Below are positions 28,776 to 36,689 of a stretch of DNA of 64,000 nt, in pieces (position 1 is the first letter of the stretch; every line of letters starts with the position of its first letter). Source of the DNA: Dyadobacter arcticus (GTDB lineage: Bacteria; Bacteroidota; Bacteroidia; Cytophagales; Spirosomataceae); assembly GCF_011762185.1 (NCBI RefSeq), contig NZ_JAASQJ010000002.1, positions 124,001 to 188,000 of the forward strand, written 5' to 3'. The translations under genes and the position numbers were made by a program. Below the pieces are notes generated by a model. The model saw only the letters and a list, made by a program, of their open reading frames with translations, had not been told where the DNA came from and ran no database searches.

Positions 28776-29399
28776 ATGTTTTTGCATTATTCCCCTTTTT
28801 GGTTAAAGGTATTTTTCCCCGGCTTTATCTGGCGCGTCCCTACCCAGGAAAAGAAGATTTTCCTTACATTCGACGACGGGCCGATCCCTCAGATAACCGA
28901 CTGGGTATTGGATATGTTGGAGCAGTACAATGCAAAAGCCACTTTTTTCTGCATTGGGGAGAATGTCAGAAAACACCCGGATATTTTTCAAAAGATATTG
29001 GAAAATGCGCATTCAATAGGCAATCACACGCATAACCATATGAATGGCTGGGAAACCGACGACAAGACCTATCTGGAAAATATTGAAAAATGTGCAAAAC
29101 AGCTCGATTTGGAAACAAATCTGTTTCGCCCTCCCTATGGCCGGGTGAAGAGAAGTCAGTCAAAAGTCGTTTCGAATGAACGAAAAATCATCATGTGGGA
29201 CGTGCTGAGTGGTGATTTTTCGAAGGTAATTACGCCGGAAACCTGTTTAAAAAAAACCATTCAACATACACGTCCCGGCTCGATTATTTTGTTCCACGAC
29301 AGCATTAAAGCCGCGAAGAACATGCAATATGCACTTCCAAGATTTCTGGAACATTTTACACAGAAAGGATTTTCTTTCGAAGCCCTGCCCATGAGTTAA
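28776..29399 (+). CDS. Polysaccharide deacetylase family protein
   Basis: 207 residues, the NodB domain alone. TFDDGP is at 31-36 (D33, D34), ATFFCIG at 55-61, and the metal-binding HTHNH at 84-88; RPPYGR and LFHDS follow. It begins without a signal peptide but with a hydrophobic patch (SPFWLKVFFPGFI). Members remove acetyl groups from chitin-like or peptidoglycan-linked sugars. The glycosyltransferase gene starts 13 bp after it; a surface-polymer role is likely. Confidence 0.9.
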   Translation: MFLHYSPFWLKVFFPGFIWRVPTQEKKIFLTFDDGPIPQITDWVLDMLEQYNAKATFFCIGENVRKHPDIFQKILENAHSIGNHTHNHMNGWETDDKTYLENIEKCAKQLDLETNLFRPPYGRVKRSQSKVVSNERKIIMWDVLSGDFSKVITPETCLKKTIQHTRPGSIILFHDSIKAAKNMQYALPRFLEHFTQKGFSFEALPMS

Positions 29400-29411
29400 C
29401 TGAATGCCTGT

Positions 29412-30413
29412 ATGTCCAATAGTGAGAATTTGATTAAAATTAGTGTACTGATCGCCGCCAGGAACGAAGAAGACAATATTGAAAGGTGCCTGACGTCATT
29501 GGATGCTGTCAATTTCCCAAAGGAAAATCTTGAAATTATCGTCGGCGACGACGATTCTGATGATCGGACAGCAGAATTGGTACAAAATTTTATCAAGGAC
29601 AAACCGCATTTTAAATATATAAAAATCGCCAGTCAGCTTGCGGAATTGAAAGGGAAAGCGAATGTGCTCGCACATTTGGCGCACCATGCCAGCGGAGATT
29701 ATTTTCTTTATTGCGATGCCGACATTGCAGTAAAGCCGACCTGGATCTCAGAAATGCGGGCCCATTTTAAACCAAAAACAGGTGTTGTGATTGGGTTGAC
29801 GAGAATGAAACACACCCATTTATTGGCAGACTTGCTTTCGATGGAATGGCTTTTTGCGCTAAGTACGATGCGGTTTTTCTCCTTATTTAAGATTCCGATT
29901 ACCGGAATGGGCAACAACATGGCGGTGACCCGGGAGGCGTATTTCGCGATTGGAGGCTTTGAGAAAATCGGCTTTTCGATTGTCGAAGATTATACGCTTT
30001 TTATTGGTGTTGTTCGTCAGGGGTATGATTTTCAAATGGCTTACAAACCGGAGGTTTTAAGCATTTCGGAGCCGGTGAATACTTTTCCTGAATTACTAAA
30101 ACAAAGAAAAAGGTGGATGCATGGGGTCATGCAATCTTTCTGGGTGACACGTCTAAGCCTGTTCGTTTCATCGCTGATCGTCCCAATATGTCTATTGATC
30201 GCTATCTGGTACCCCATTGATGCCCTTTCCAGCATTGTCCAATACTATGTGCTGATCACAGGAATTTCCCTGCTGTCCATCATCTTGTTAAAGCAGCCGG
30301 ATCTATGGAAAGCGGCATTCCTTTTTTGGTTTTACATGGTAAGTATCGGCCTGATCATGCTGGTTAACTATTATCTGCCGAGTAAGACGGTTTGGAAGGG
30401 AAGGGAATATTGA
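29412..30413 (+). CDS. Family 2 glycosyltransferase, membrane-bound
   Basis: 333 residues. GT-A fold: ISVLIAARNEEDNIERCL, acidic VGDDDSDDRT, the DxD in YCDADIAV and QRKRWMHG in the QxxRW position. Hydrophobic segments at about residues 250-325 form membrane helices. Resembles processive or dolichol-type glycosyltransferases acting at the cytoplasmic membrane. Partner of the deacetylase 13 bp upstream. Confidence 0.9.
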   Translation: MSNSENLIKISVLIAARNEEDNIERCLTSLDAVNFPKENLEIIVGDDDSDDRTAELVQNFIKDKPHFKYIKIASQLAELKGKANVLAHLAHHASGDYFLYCDADIAVKPTWISEMRAHFKPKTGVVIGLTRMKHTHLLADLLSMEWLFALSTMRFFSLFKIPITGMGNNMAVTREAYFAIGGFEKIGFSIVEDYTLFIGVVRQGYDFQMAYKPEVLSISEPVNTFPELLKQRKRWMHGVMQSFWVTRLSLFVSSLIVPICLLIAIWYPIDALSSIVQYYVLITGISLLSIILLKQPDLWKAAFLFWFYMVSIGLIMLVNYYLPSKTVWKGREY

Positions 30414-30415
30414 GG

Positions 30416-30508
30416 AGCCGTTAGCCGCTAGCCGTTAGCTCCATTAGACTGGCGCCTTTGACATTTAAGATATTTTAATACTTCAAAAAGAGCTAAGAGC
30501 TAAAAGCT
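30416..30508. repeat. Short repeats before tatD
   Basis: CCGTTAGC, CGCTAG and CCGTTAGC stand in tandem at about 30418-30441, and AGCTAAAAGCT at 30498-30508 matches the copies at 22119 and 22140. They look like small dispersed intergenic repeats. Confidence 0.45.
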
Positions 30509-30516
30509 TTACCCCC

Positions 30517-31284
30517 ATGATCGAAACCCATGCCCACATTTACAGCGACGACTATGCTGACGACCGTGATAACATGTTGCAGCGCGCCTGGAATGCTGGG
30601 GTTGAACAGATATGGATGCCCAACTGCGACCGTACCACCATTCCCGGGATGCTTGAACTCGCGGTTCGTTTTCCTGGTAAATGTTTGCCCATGATTGGTC
30701 TGCATCCCACTTATGTGAAGGACGATTTCGAAGATGAATTGGATATCATGGAGGAATGGTTGGGCAGATATCCATTTATGGCAGTTGGCGAAATTGGAAT
30801 GGACCTTTTTTGGGACGTTACCTTTCGCGAACAGCAGGAAAAAGCGTTTTTATATCAATGCAAACTCGCCAGAAAGCATCATCTCTGGATTGATATCCAT
30901 AGCAGAAATGCATTTTGGGAAACTGTAAAACTGATAGAAGAATTTGCTGACCCTGCATTGAAAGGTATTTTCCACTGCTTTACAGGCAATTTGGAAGAGG
31001 CAAAAAAGGCAATAGAACTAGGCTTTAAACTTGGAATTGGCGGTGTCGCCACTTTTAAAAATGGTGGGTTGGACAAAGTTCTTCCTTTTGTAGAACTTGA
31101 ACACATTGTGCTGGAAACCGACAGTCCTTACCTTGCTCCCGTCCCCTATCGCGGCAAAAGGAATGAAGTCTCATACATTGATCTGGTCGCGCAGCGGGTG
31201 GCCGATTTAATGCAAATATCCAAAGCAGAAGTAATAGCCGCGACTTCAGGCACCTCCAAAAAACTTCTCCTGCCGACAATATGA
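30517..31284 (+). CDS. TatD-family metal-dependent hydrolase
   Basis: 255 residues with the TIM-barrel metal ligands H5 and H7 (THAHIY), the glutamate in VGEIGMDLFW, and the later histidines in IDIHSRNAF and GIFHCFTGN, plus ETDSPYL at the end. TatD enzymes are DNases/D-aminoacyl hydrolase-like; the exact substrate is unknown. Its stop overlaps the asparaginase start (ATGA). Confidence 0.9.
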   Translation: MIETHAHIYSDDYADDRDNMLQRAWNAGVEQIWMPNCDRTTIPGMLELAVRFPGKCLPMIGLHPTYVKDDFEDELDIMEEWLGRYPFMAVGEIGMDLFWDVTFREQQEKAFLYQCKLARKHHLWIDIHSRNAFWETVKLIEEFADPALKGIFHCFTGNLEEAKKAIELGFKLGIGGVATFKNGGLDKVLPFVELEHIVLETDSPYLAPVPYRGKRNEVSYIDLVAQRVADLMQISKAEVIAATSGTSKKLLLPTI

Positions 31285-32357
31285 CGAATTATACCAAAAT
31301 CAACATCAATCCCATTTCTCCCGAGCCCGCAAACGGCTCGGTACTGGTCATTTACACAGGTGGCACACTCGGAATGGTTTATGAACGAAAAGAGAATCAG
31401 CTTGTACCTTTTGATTTTCAGCAGATTATTGAGCGGGTACCCGAAATAAGCCGTCTTGATTTTGAAATAACATTTCTGTCCCTTCCTGAGCCTATCGACT
31501 CCTCTAATATGAATCCGGAGATATGGGTTGAGCTGGCTGAAATCGTTGAAGATAATTACACACAATATGATAGTTTTGTAATCCTTCACGGAACGGATAC
31601 AATGGCTTACACAGCTTCTGCATTAAGTTATTTGTTAGAGAACCTGAATAAGCCCGTTATCCTTACAGGTGCTCAGCTCCCGATCGGAGTGGCCCGGTCG
31701 GATGCACGGGAAAATGTGATTACCGCATTGGAACTGGCGACGGCAAAAAATGAGCTTGGACGCCCTATTATTACGGAAGTATGCATTTATTTCAATTCGC
31801 AACTGCTTCGCGGAAACCGTTCCAAGAAAAAAGAAAGCTCCGATTTTAATGCGTTTCATTCCGAAAACTACCCCCCGCTTGCAACAGCCGGGGTCCGGAT
31901 CGATTACAATTTCCCATATGTAAAGTCGTTTCAACCCGATTTGCATTTTAGGGTGCACAAAACCTTGAATACCCAGGTTGCGTTCCTCAAAATGTTCCCG
32001 GGCATTACACCGCTGGTGGTACAATCTATCCTGAATATCAGGGATCTGAAAGGCGTTGTTTTAGAAACATTCGGATCAGGTAACGCCACGACCGACATCT
32101 GGTTCCTGAATGCCATCAGCAAAGCCATTGACCGCGGACTGGTCATTTTCAACGTCTCCCAATGCGACGGCGGCCGGGTTACGCAGGGCCAGTATCAAAC
32201 TAGCAAATTTTTAGAGCAGGTTGGGGTTGTAAGTGGTTCAGATATAACTGCCGAGGCGGCCATCACAAAAATGATGTATGTATTTGGGATCGAAACCGAT
32301 GCGCAAAAATGCATCGAGATGCTTGGCAATCCTTTGAGAGGTGAAATGAGTGTTTGA
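31281..32357 (+). CDS. Type I L-asparaginase
   Basis: 358 residues. The first catalytic motif is IYTGGTLGM and the second LHGTDTMAYTASALSYLLE, with LTGAQLPIGVARSD and the later GSGNATTD. No signal peptide, so it is the cytoplasmic form. It hydrolyses asparagine to aspartate and ammonia. Coupled to tatD by ATGA. The stop borders directly on the promoter of tRNA-Ser. Confidence 0.93.
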   Translation: MTNYTKININPISPEPANGSVLVIYTGGTLGMVYERKENQLVPFDFQQIIERVPEISRLDFEITFLSLPEPIDSSNMNPEIWVELAEIVEDNYTQYDSFVILHGTDTMAYTASALSYLLENLNKPVILTGAQLPIGVARSDARENVITALELATAKNELGRPIITEVCIYFNSQLLRGNRSKKKESSDFNAFHSENYPPLATAGVRIDYNFPYVKSFQPDLHFRVHKTLNTQVAFLKMFPGITPLVVQSILNIRDLKGVVLETFGSGNATTDIWFLNAISKAIDRGLVIFNVSQCDGGRVTQGQYQTSKFLEQVGVVSGSDITAEAAITKMMYVFGIETDAQKCIEMLGNPLRGEMSV

Positions 32358-32388
32358 TTTGCAATAAAGATTTGCATTGCTATCTTTG
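32358..32388 (+). promoter_or_regulatory. Promoter of tRNA-Ser(GGA)
   Basis: TTTG (32358-32361) and TATCTTTG (32381-32388) with a 19-bp spacer match the Bacteroidota consensus TTTG and TAnnTTTG. Start is predicted near 32395, 12 nt before the tRNA. Confidence 0.8.
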
Positions 32389-32406
32389 CACCCCGTAACC
32401 ACATAT

Positions 32407-32493
32407 AGAGAGGTGTCCGAGTGGTTGAAGGAGCTACCCTGGAAAGGTAGTATGTGGGTAACTGCATCGAGAGTTCGAATCTCTTCCTCTCTA
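32407..32493 (+). tRNA. tRNA-Ser (anticodon GGA)
   Basis: 87 nt with a long variable arm. Acceptor AGAGAGG with CCTCTCT, anticodon arm CTACC-CTGGAAA-GGTAG with anticodon GGA, T arm GAGAG-TTCGAAT-CTCTT. Decodes TCC/TCT. It stands immediately before an integrase gene, so its 3-prime end is a candidate attachment site. No second copy of its end was noticed in the window. Confidence 0.95.
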
Positions 32494-32516
32494 CGAGTAT
32501 CAATACCAAAACATAT

Positions 32517-32558
32517 AAAAACCCCGATTAAAGACTTTAATCGGGGTTTTTATTTTTT
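32517..32558 (+). terminator. Strong terminator after tRNA-Ser
   Basis: CCCCGATTAAAG and CTTTAATCGGGG form a perfect 12-bp stem, flanked by an A run and followed by TTTTTATTTTTT. Confidence 0.85.
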
Positions 32559-32689
32559 GAATCGTATCAAAAGATTCAAAAAATCTCAAAGTTTTTATGC
32601 GCGTTTCATGGAATTATCATTCGAAAGAAAATCGCGCATAAACATGCAGTTAAGACCTTGATATACAGCATGTTTACCCCATAAACATC

Positions 32690-32720
32690 TTGACTTTTAG
32701 TAGTAACGACGCGATCTTTG
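32690..32720 (+). promoter_or_regulatory. Possible integrase promoter
   Basis: TTG (32690-32692) and GATCTTTG (32713-32720), 20 bp apart, fit the -33/-7 pattern with one mismatch. The ATG of the integrase follows at 32742. Confidence 0.5.
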
Positions 32721-32741
32721 TTCATCTTAAACATTAAACTT

Positions 32742-33962
32742 ATGTTAGAAGCAAGTTTCGGGTTGAATTTCTTTTTGAAAACGCCTAGTGAAGAAAATCG
32801 TGATGGGAAAAGACATGTCTACCTTAGAGTAACGGTCAACCGCCAAGTTAAGGACATATCGACAAAACGTCAATGGCATCCCTTGAAATGGAACGTACGG
32901 GCAGGACGAGCAACGGGAAATAAGGAGGAATCGAAGGAATTAAATGGGTATTTAGATATCCTAACTGCCAAGGTTTATCAGGCAAAAAAGACATTGCTTG
33001 ATGCTGATAAAGAAGTGACTGCTGAAGCAATTAAAAATATACTCCTCGGGAAAACAGAGAACGAAAAGACAATCTTAGAAGTCTTTCAAGAACATAATGA
33101 TCAGGTTGTAGCACTGCTTGGTACAGACTTCGCCGCCGGAACATTAGAAAGATACAAGACATCCCTTGATCACACCCGGAATTTTATTAAATGGAAGTAT
33201 CGGGTCGATGATTTCGAGATTAAAAAACTGGACTATGAATTCATCTCACAATATGAATTTTGGCTCAAAACTGTCCGTAAGTGTGCTCACAATACAACGA
33301 TGAAATACTTGGCTAACTTTAAAAAGATTGTCTTGCTCTGTGTCAAAAAAGGTTGGCTAACACGAGATCCTTTTTACGGATTCAAAATGACAAAACGTGA
33401 TGTCGACAGACAAGCATTGACTGAAAGTGAACTTCGTAGAGTCTGGAATAAAGATATGGGGGTGGGACGTTTGTCGCATGTCAAAGATATTTTCTTGTTC
33501 TGCTGCTATACGGGCCTTGCTTATGCGGATGTCTATAAACTGAAGCGAACCGAGGTTATTGAAGGTATTGATGGCGGGAAGTGGATCACCATAAACCGTC
33601 AGAAGACAGATACGCCCTCGCGAATTCCTTTGCTTCCTATGGCTTTGGAACTTATGGAAAAATACCAAGACCACCCGCAATGTGTCAATGAAAATAGGGT
33701 ATTACCTGTGCTATCAAATCAAAAAATGAACTCCTATCTGAAGGAAATCGCCGACCTGTGTGTAATTGAAAAGAATATTACTTTTCATTTAGCACGACAT
33801 ACTTTTGCTACAACAGTAACTTTGACAAATGGAGTACCGATCGAGAGTGTTTCAAAGATGCTCGGTCACCGAAACATCAAAACCACCCAGCAGTATGCCA
33901 AGATTGTAGACAGGAAGATCAGTGACGATATGACCAAATTGAAACACATCTTGTGTAAGTAG
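32742..33962 (+). CDS. Site-specific tyrosine recombinase (integrase)
   Basis: 406 residues from the ATG at 32742 (a TTG at 32718 is in frame but less likely). Arm-type DNA-binding domain at 1-95, SAM-like core-binding domain at about 115-210, catalytic domain at about 215-400. Motifs: CYTGLAYADV in the first-arginine position (Bacteroidota integrases often lack that Arg, as in IntDOT), the lysine loop NRQKTDTPSRIPLLP, HLARH, and GHRNIKTTQQYAK with the nucleophile tyrosine. It is inserted beside tRNA-Ser(GGA), as integrases of genomic islands are. The excised element may be gone or extend far to the right. Confidence 0.93.
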   Translation: MLEASFGLNFFLKTPSEENRDGKRHVYLRVTVNRQVKDISTKRQWHPLKWNVRAGRATGNKEESKELNGYLDILTAKVYQAKKTLLDADKEVTAEAIKNILLGKTENEKTILEVFQEHNDQVVALLGTDFAAGTLERYKTSLDHTRNFIKWKYRVDDFEIKKLDYEFISQYEFWLKTVRKCAHNTTMKYLANFKKIVLLCVKKGWLTRDPFYGFKMTKRDVDRQALTESELRRVWNKDMGVGRLSHVKDIFLFCCYTGLAYADVYKLKRTEVIEGIDGGKWITINRQKTDTPSRIPLLPMALELMEKYQDHPQCVNENRVLPVLSNQKMNSYLKEIADLCVIEKNITFHLARHTFATTVTLTNGVPIESVSKMLGHRNIKTTQQYAKIVDRKISDDMTKLKHILCK

Positions 33963-34478
33963 ATATTTTAGGCTCTAAGATCTTTAGATGAGAAAAACGA
34001 TGTGTAGAAAATCCAAACTTGATTTGTTTCCTCACATGGATAGCGGCCGTCCATAGCAATGCCTGTAATAGCCATTGCTGCCAAAAAGCAAGTTTTATGA
34101 TAAAGTTGATTTTGCTTCGGCCCATAGATATTTTGCTTTTCATCAAACAACATGTTATGACCAGACATAGCAAATAAATGGGAGGAACGCCCTGACCTTT
34201 GTGAGAAGTGAAGAAATAAACATCGTTTTAGACCTTTATACAGTTACCGAACTAAGATATAAGTTCTGTAACGCCATTTTCGCCATTTGTAGGAAAACCT
34301 CTATTTTGTAACGGTCACAAAATCAGGAAAAGAAACAATACTAATGGTCTTAATGGACGGCGTTGTTTCATTTTTCAAATAAGTGGCTAGTTAAGCCGTT
34401 TCCTTGATAAAATGAATTCCTGCCATTCCTGAGAATGGTGGTAAGAATTTTAGCATAACCTACTGATTTACAAACCTC
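33963..34478. other. Spacer after the integrase, no clear gene
   Basis: 516 bp. A 66-residue open frame on the minus strand (33968-34168) begins MSGHNMLFDEKQ and contains AMDGRYPCEET, but has no known domain, no ribosome site and no neighbours, so it is not called. The rest is AT-rich and likely a former element end. Confidence 0.4.
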
Positions 34479-35027
34479 ATGGATGACAATACACAAGAAC
34501 TGCTTATTTCCGGCGACCGGCAAATTGCCAAACTGAAACAAATTGTTCAGCAAGCGATTGACGAAGAAAAGCTCATTGCTGAAAATCTTTTGCACCAGCC
34601 AACTGAAATATTAACCCGTGGTCAAACCATCTCAGATAAGGTTGCAAGCTTCGGAGGTAGTTGGAAATTTATTATCACATTTTCAGTCATATTGACCCTT
34701 TGGATACTGTTCAATACATTATCACCACGCGAAGTTGAGTTTGACCCTTACCCATTTATCCTTATGAACTTAGTTTTGTCGGCCATTGCCGCGCTGCAAG
34801 CACCAATCATTATGATGAGCCAGAACCGCAAGGAAGAAAAAGACCGTAAGCGAAGTGAAAATGATTATCTTGTCAATCTGAAAGCAGAATTGGAAGTTAG
34901 AAGCCTTCACCAAAAAATCGATCTGTTGCTGGAAGAACAGATTAAAGTTTTGTTTGATAGCCAGGCAAAACAACTGGATATTTTAAGATCTATAGAGACC
35001 AAATTGGACAATCATCAAAAGAATTGA
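34479..35027 (+). CDS. DUF1003 membrane protein
   Basis: 182 residues. A soluble N terminus, two membrane helices (about 66-86 and 94-114) and the family signature ALQAPIIMMSQNRKEEKDR, then a long charged helix. DUF1003 proteins have unknown function, likely cytoplasmic-membrane proteins. The LytTR pseudogene starts 15 bp later. Confidence 0.9.
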   Translation: MDDNTQELLISGDRQIAKLKQIVQQAIDEEKLIAENLLHQPTEILTRGQTISDKVASFGGSWKFIITFSVILTLWILFNTLSPREVEFDPYPFILMNLVLSAIAALQAPIIMMSQNRKEEKDRKRSENDYLVNLKAELEVRSLHQKIDLLLEEQIKVLFDSQAKQLDILRSIETKLDNHQKN

Positions 35028-35042
35028 TTTCCAAGTGATTCA

Positions 35043-35731
35043 ATGCTAATCGTTGATGAATCCCCGGTAGCTCTGGAAATTTTGGTGCAGTACTGCAAAC
35101 TGCTTCCTGTGCTGTGGGTAAATGCGGTGATGCTTTTGAAGCCAGGGAGAAAATACAGCATCTGCCGATTGACTTGCTTTTAATAGATATCAATATGCCA
35201 GTGCTTTCTGGAATTGAACTCTTGAAGACATTGAAAAACCTTCCGCTGGTAGTTTTTACTACTACATATAGGGAATTTGCGACCGATGCATTTGACCTAG
35301 CTGCCTGCGATTACCTGCTAAATCCCTTTTCCATTGAACGCTTTATCGTCACCATTGATCGTGTACTCGAAAAACTGACTCCCACAACGAATACCATACC
35401 TAAAATACCGGCTGGTATCCAAAGCAATCATTTAATATTGCGAACAGAAAGCCGGATCAACAAATTGAACTATGACCAGATTGTGTATCTGGAAGCCAGC
35501 AGGAATAATACCAAGGTCATCGCTTCCAGCGAGCACCTGATCAGCTCCGCGCCACTTTCTTCAATTGAAGCCCGGGTACCTGCTGAGCTGTTTTTTAGGG
35601 TTCACCGATCCATTATTATCAACATTTCAAAAGTCACCCGTTTGCACAGCAACAGGATCATTTTAGGTAAATTCGAAGTTCCATTGGGTGGAAACTATCG
35701 GATTAAATTTTTGAAATTATCAGGCCTTTAA
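35043..35731 (+). pseudogene. LytTR response regulator gene with a one-base frameshift
   Basis: From ATG 35043 the first frame encodes MLIVDESPVALEILVQYCKL then runs out of homology. At 35111-35114 the other frame (from GTG 35114) continues VGKCGDAFEAREKIQ with the receiver phospho-acceptor in LLLIDINMPVLSG, and a full LytTR domain at the C terminus (FFRVHRSIIINISKVTRL). Adding one base near 35113 gives a 229-residue regulator. Everything else in the gene is intact. It may be a true pseudogene, a recent mutation or a sequence error. Confidence 0.75.
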
Positions 35732-35983
35732 TTGCAACACGTTGGTCGGTAATTATTGCCGTAACCGAGTCAGTATATCTTCGTGGAAATGTCGGCAAAC
35801 ATTTGAACATTTTGAGTTTATATTAACCGCCGTATTAATGTGTCCCGTAGGACGGCAGCATTTTTCCGTATTTGTTATGAAGTGTCTCAGAGTGTAAACT
35901 TCAGGACTCTTTTGCACGAAAATTTCAGAATTAAATTGCCGTGATATAGGTACCAATATTCAGGCCGTCAGTTAGTTCCAAAT

Positions 35984-36001
35984 AGTACAGTTTAACGTGC
36001 C
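35984..36001 (+). repeat. 18-bp direct repeat, left copy
   Basis: AGTACAGTTTAACGTGCC. Differs from the copy at 40363-40380 by one base (C to G). The two flank the whole ModE to molybdo-fold block. A GTCAGT-rich stretch precedes both. Confidence 0.6.
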
Positions 36002-36230
36002 AGTTCGCAATATGCAGTAATTTGTTTCGGTGTATCACTAAATCGTAATTTCGAAGTACCGTAATTAGGCACTTTCGGAACCAAAAGGAGAAAAAATGGA
36101 AGGGTCCAAGAGTACGAAAAAACCACCGGATTTTTAGACAGCTCATAGCGGTTACATATTTGCAGTGACAGATCCGTAGACTCTTGATCATGCCAGATTG
36201 CAGAATACGCGAGTTGTATGGATTTGAACT

Positions 36231-36238
36231 TAGCTTTG
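36231..36238 (+). promoter_or_regulatory. -7 box before the ModE-like gene
   Basis: TAGCTTTG matches TAnnTTTG exactly, 33 bp before the start at 36272. No convincing -33 TTTG was found. Confidence 0.45.
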
Positions 36239-36271
36239 CAGATTGAGAATTAATTGTGAGCATTAAGACAT

Positions 36272-36616
36272 ATGAACCGAAACACTGAGATACGTATACG
36301 CCACTGGGTTTTTATTGATGAAACAAAATTCTTCGGACCCGGCCGCTACGAACTGCTTGAACACATCGCCGAAACTGGCTCGATCTCCAAAGCTGCAACC
36401 GCGATGGGGCTTTCTTATAAAAAGGCTTGGGCGATGGTCGATGCCATGAATACGCTTGGATCGAGTCCATACGTAATAACACAAAAAGGTGGAACACACG
36501 GAGGCGGCGCTATCATTACAGAAACAGGAAAACAGGTGATGGAAGCTTACAAGAAGCTGGATGAAAAATTTCTTGAAGTTGCCAAAGCAGAAAAAGAGCT
36601 GTTATCCGTGATTTGA
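36272..36616 (+). CDS. ModE-like winged helix regulator without a molybdate-binding domain
   Basis: 114 residues, only the LysR-type winged helix of ModE: FFGPGRYELLEHIAETGSIS, KAATAMGLSYKKAWAMVDAM and the wing GGTHGGGAIITETGKQ. Full ModE proteins add a di-MOP molybdate-binding domain of about 140 residues, which is absent, so ligand sensing must occur otherwise (or by the small form, as in some bacteria and archaea). It is followed by an operon whose promoter carries a ModE-type palindrome, so it most likely represses that operon. Confidence 0.88.
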   Translation: MNRNTEIRIRHWVFIDETKFFGPGRYELLEHIAETGSISKAATAMGLSYKKAWAMVDAMNTLGSSPYVITQKGGTHGGGAIITETGKQVMEAYKKLDEKFLEVAKAEKELLSVI

Positions 36617-36652
36617 TCCTAAAAATTAGGGTGGAGATCTAAAAGGAGTCAT

Positions 36653-36684
36653 TATATTTGCGATATGTAAACAAATACATATCG
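36653..36684 (+). promoter_or_regulatory. Promoter with a ModE-box-like operator
   Basis: -7 box TATATTTG (36653-36660), then immediately a perfect palindrome: CGATATGTA (36661-36669), 6-bp spacer, TACATATCG (36676-36684). The expected start of transcription (about 36667) lies inside the palindrome, the place for a repressor. The ModE consensus has the form CGnTATATA, N6, TATATAnCG, recalled from enterobacterial work; each half here differs by one base in the core. Confidence 0.8.
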
Positions 36685-36689
36685 ATTGA

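Larger units (their letters stand above)
35732..36271. other. Spacer left of the ModE block
   Basis: 540 bp of AT-rich sequence without a convincing gene; a 110-residue minus-strand open frame is judged spurious (low-complexity, no domain). It contains an 18-bp motif repeated at 40363 and a -7 box before the ModE-like gene. Confidence 0.45.

Noticed and set aside
33968..34168. 66-residue minus-strand open frame after the integrase
   Set aside because: No domain, no operon context and no ribosome site; kept only as part of the spacer note.
35931..36263. 110-residue minus-strand open frame left of the ModE gene
   Set aside because: Composition is unlike a protein (long runs of aromatic and basic residues), no domain, overlaps the ModE promoter.
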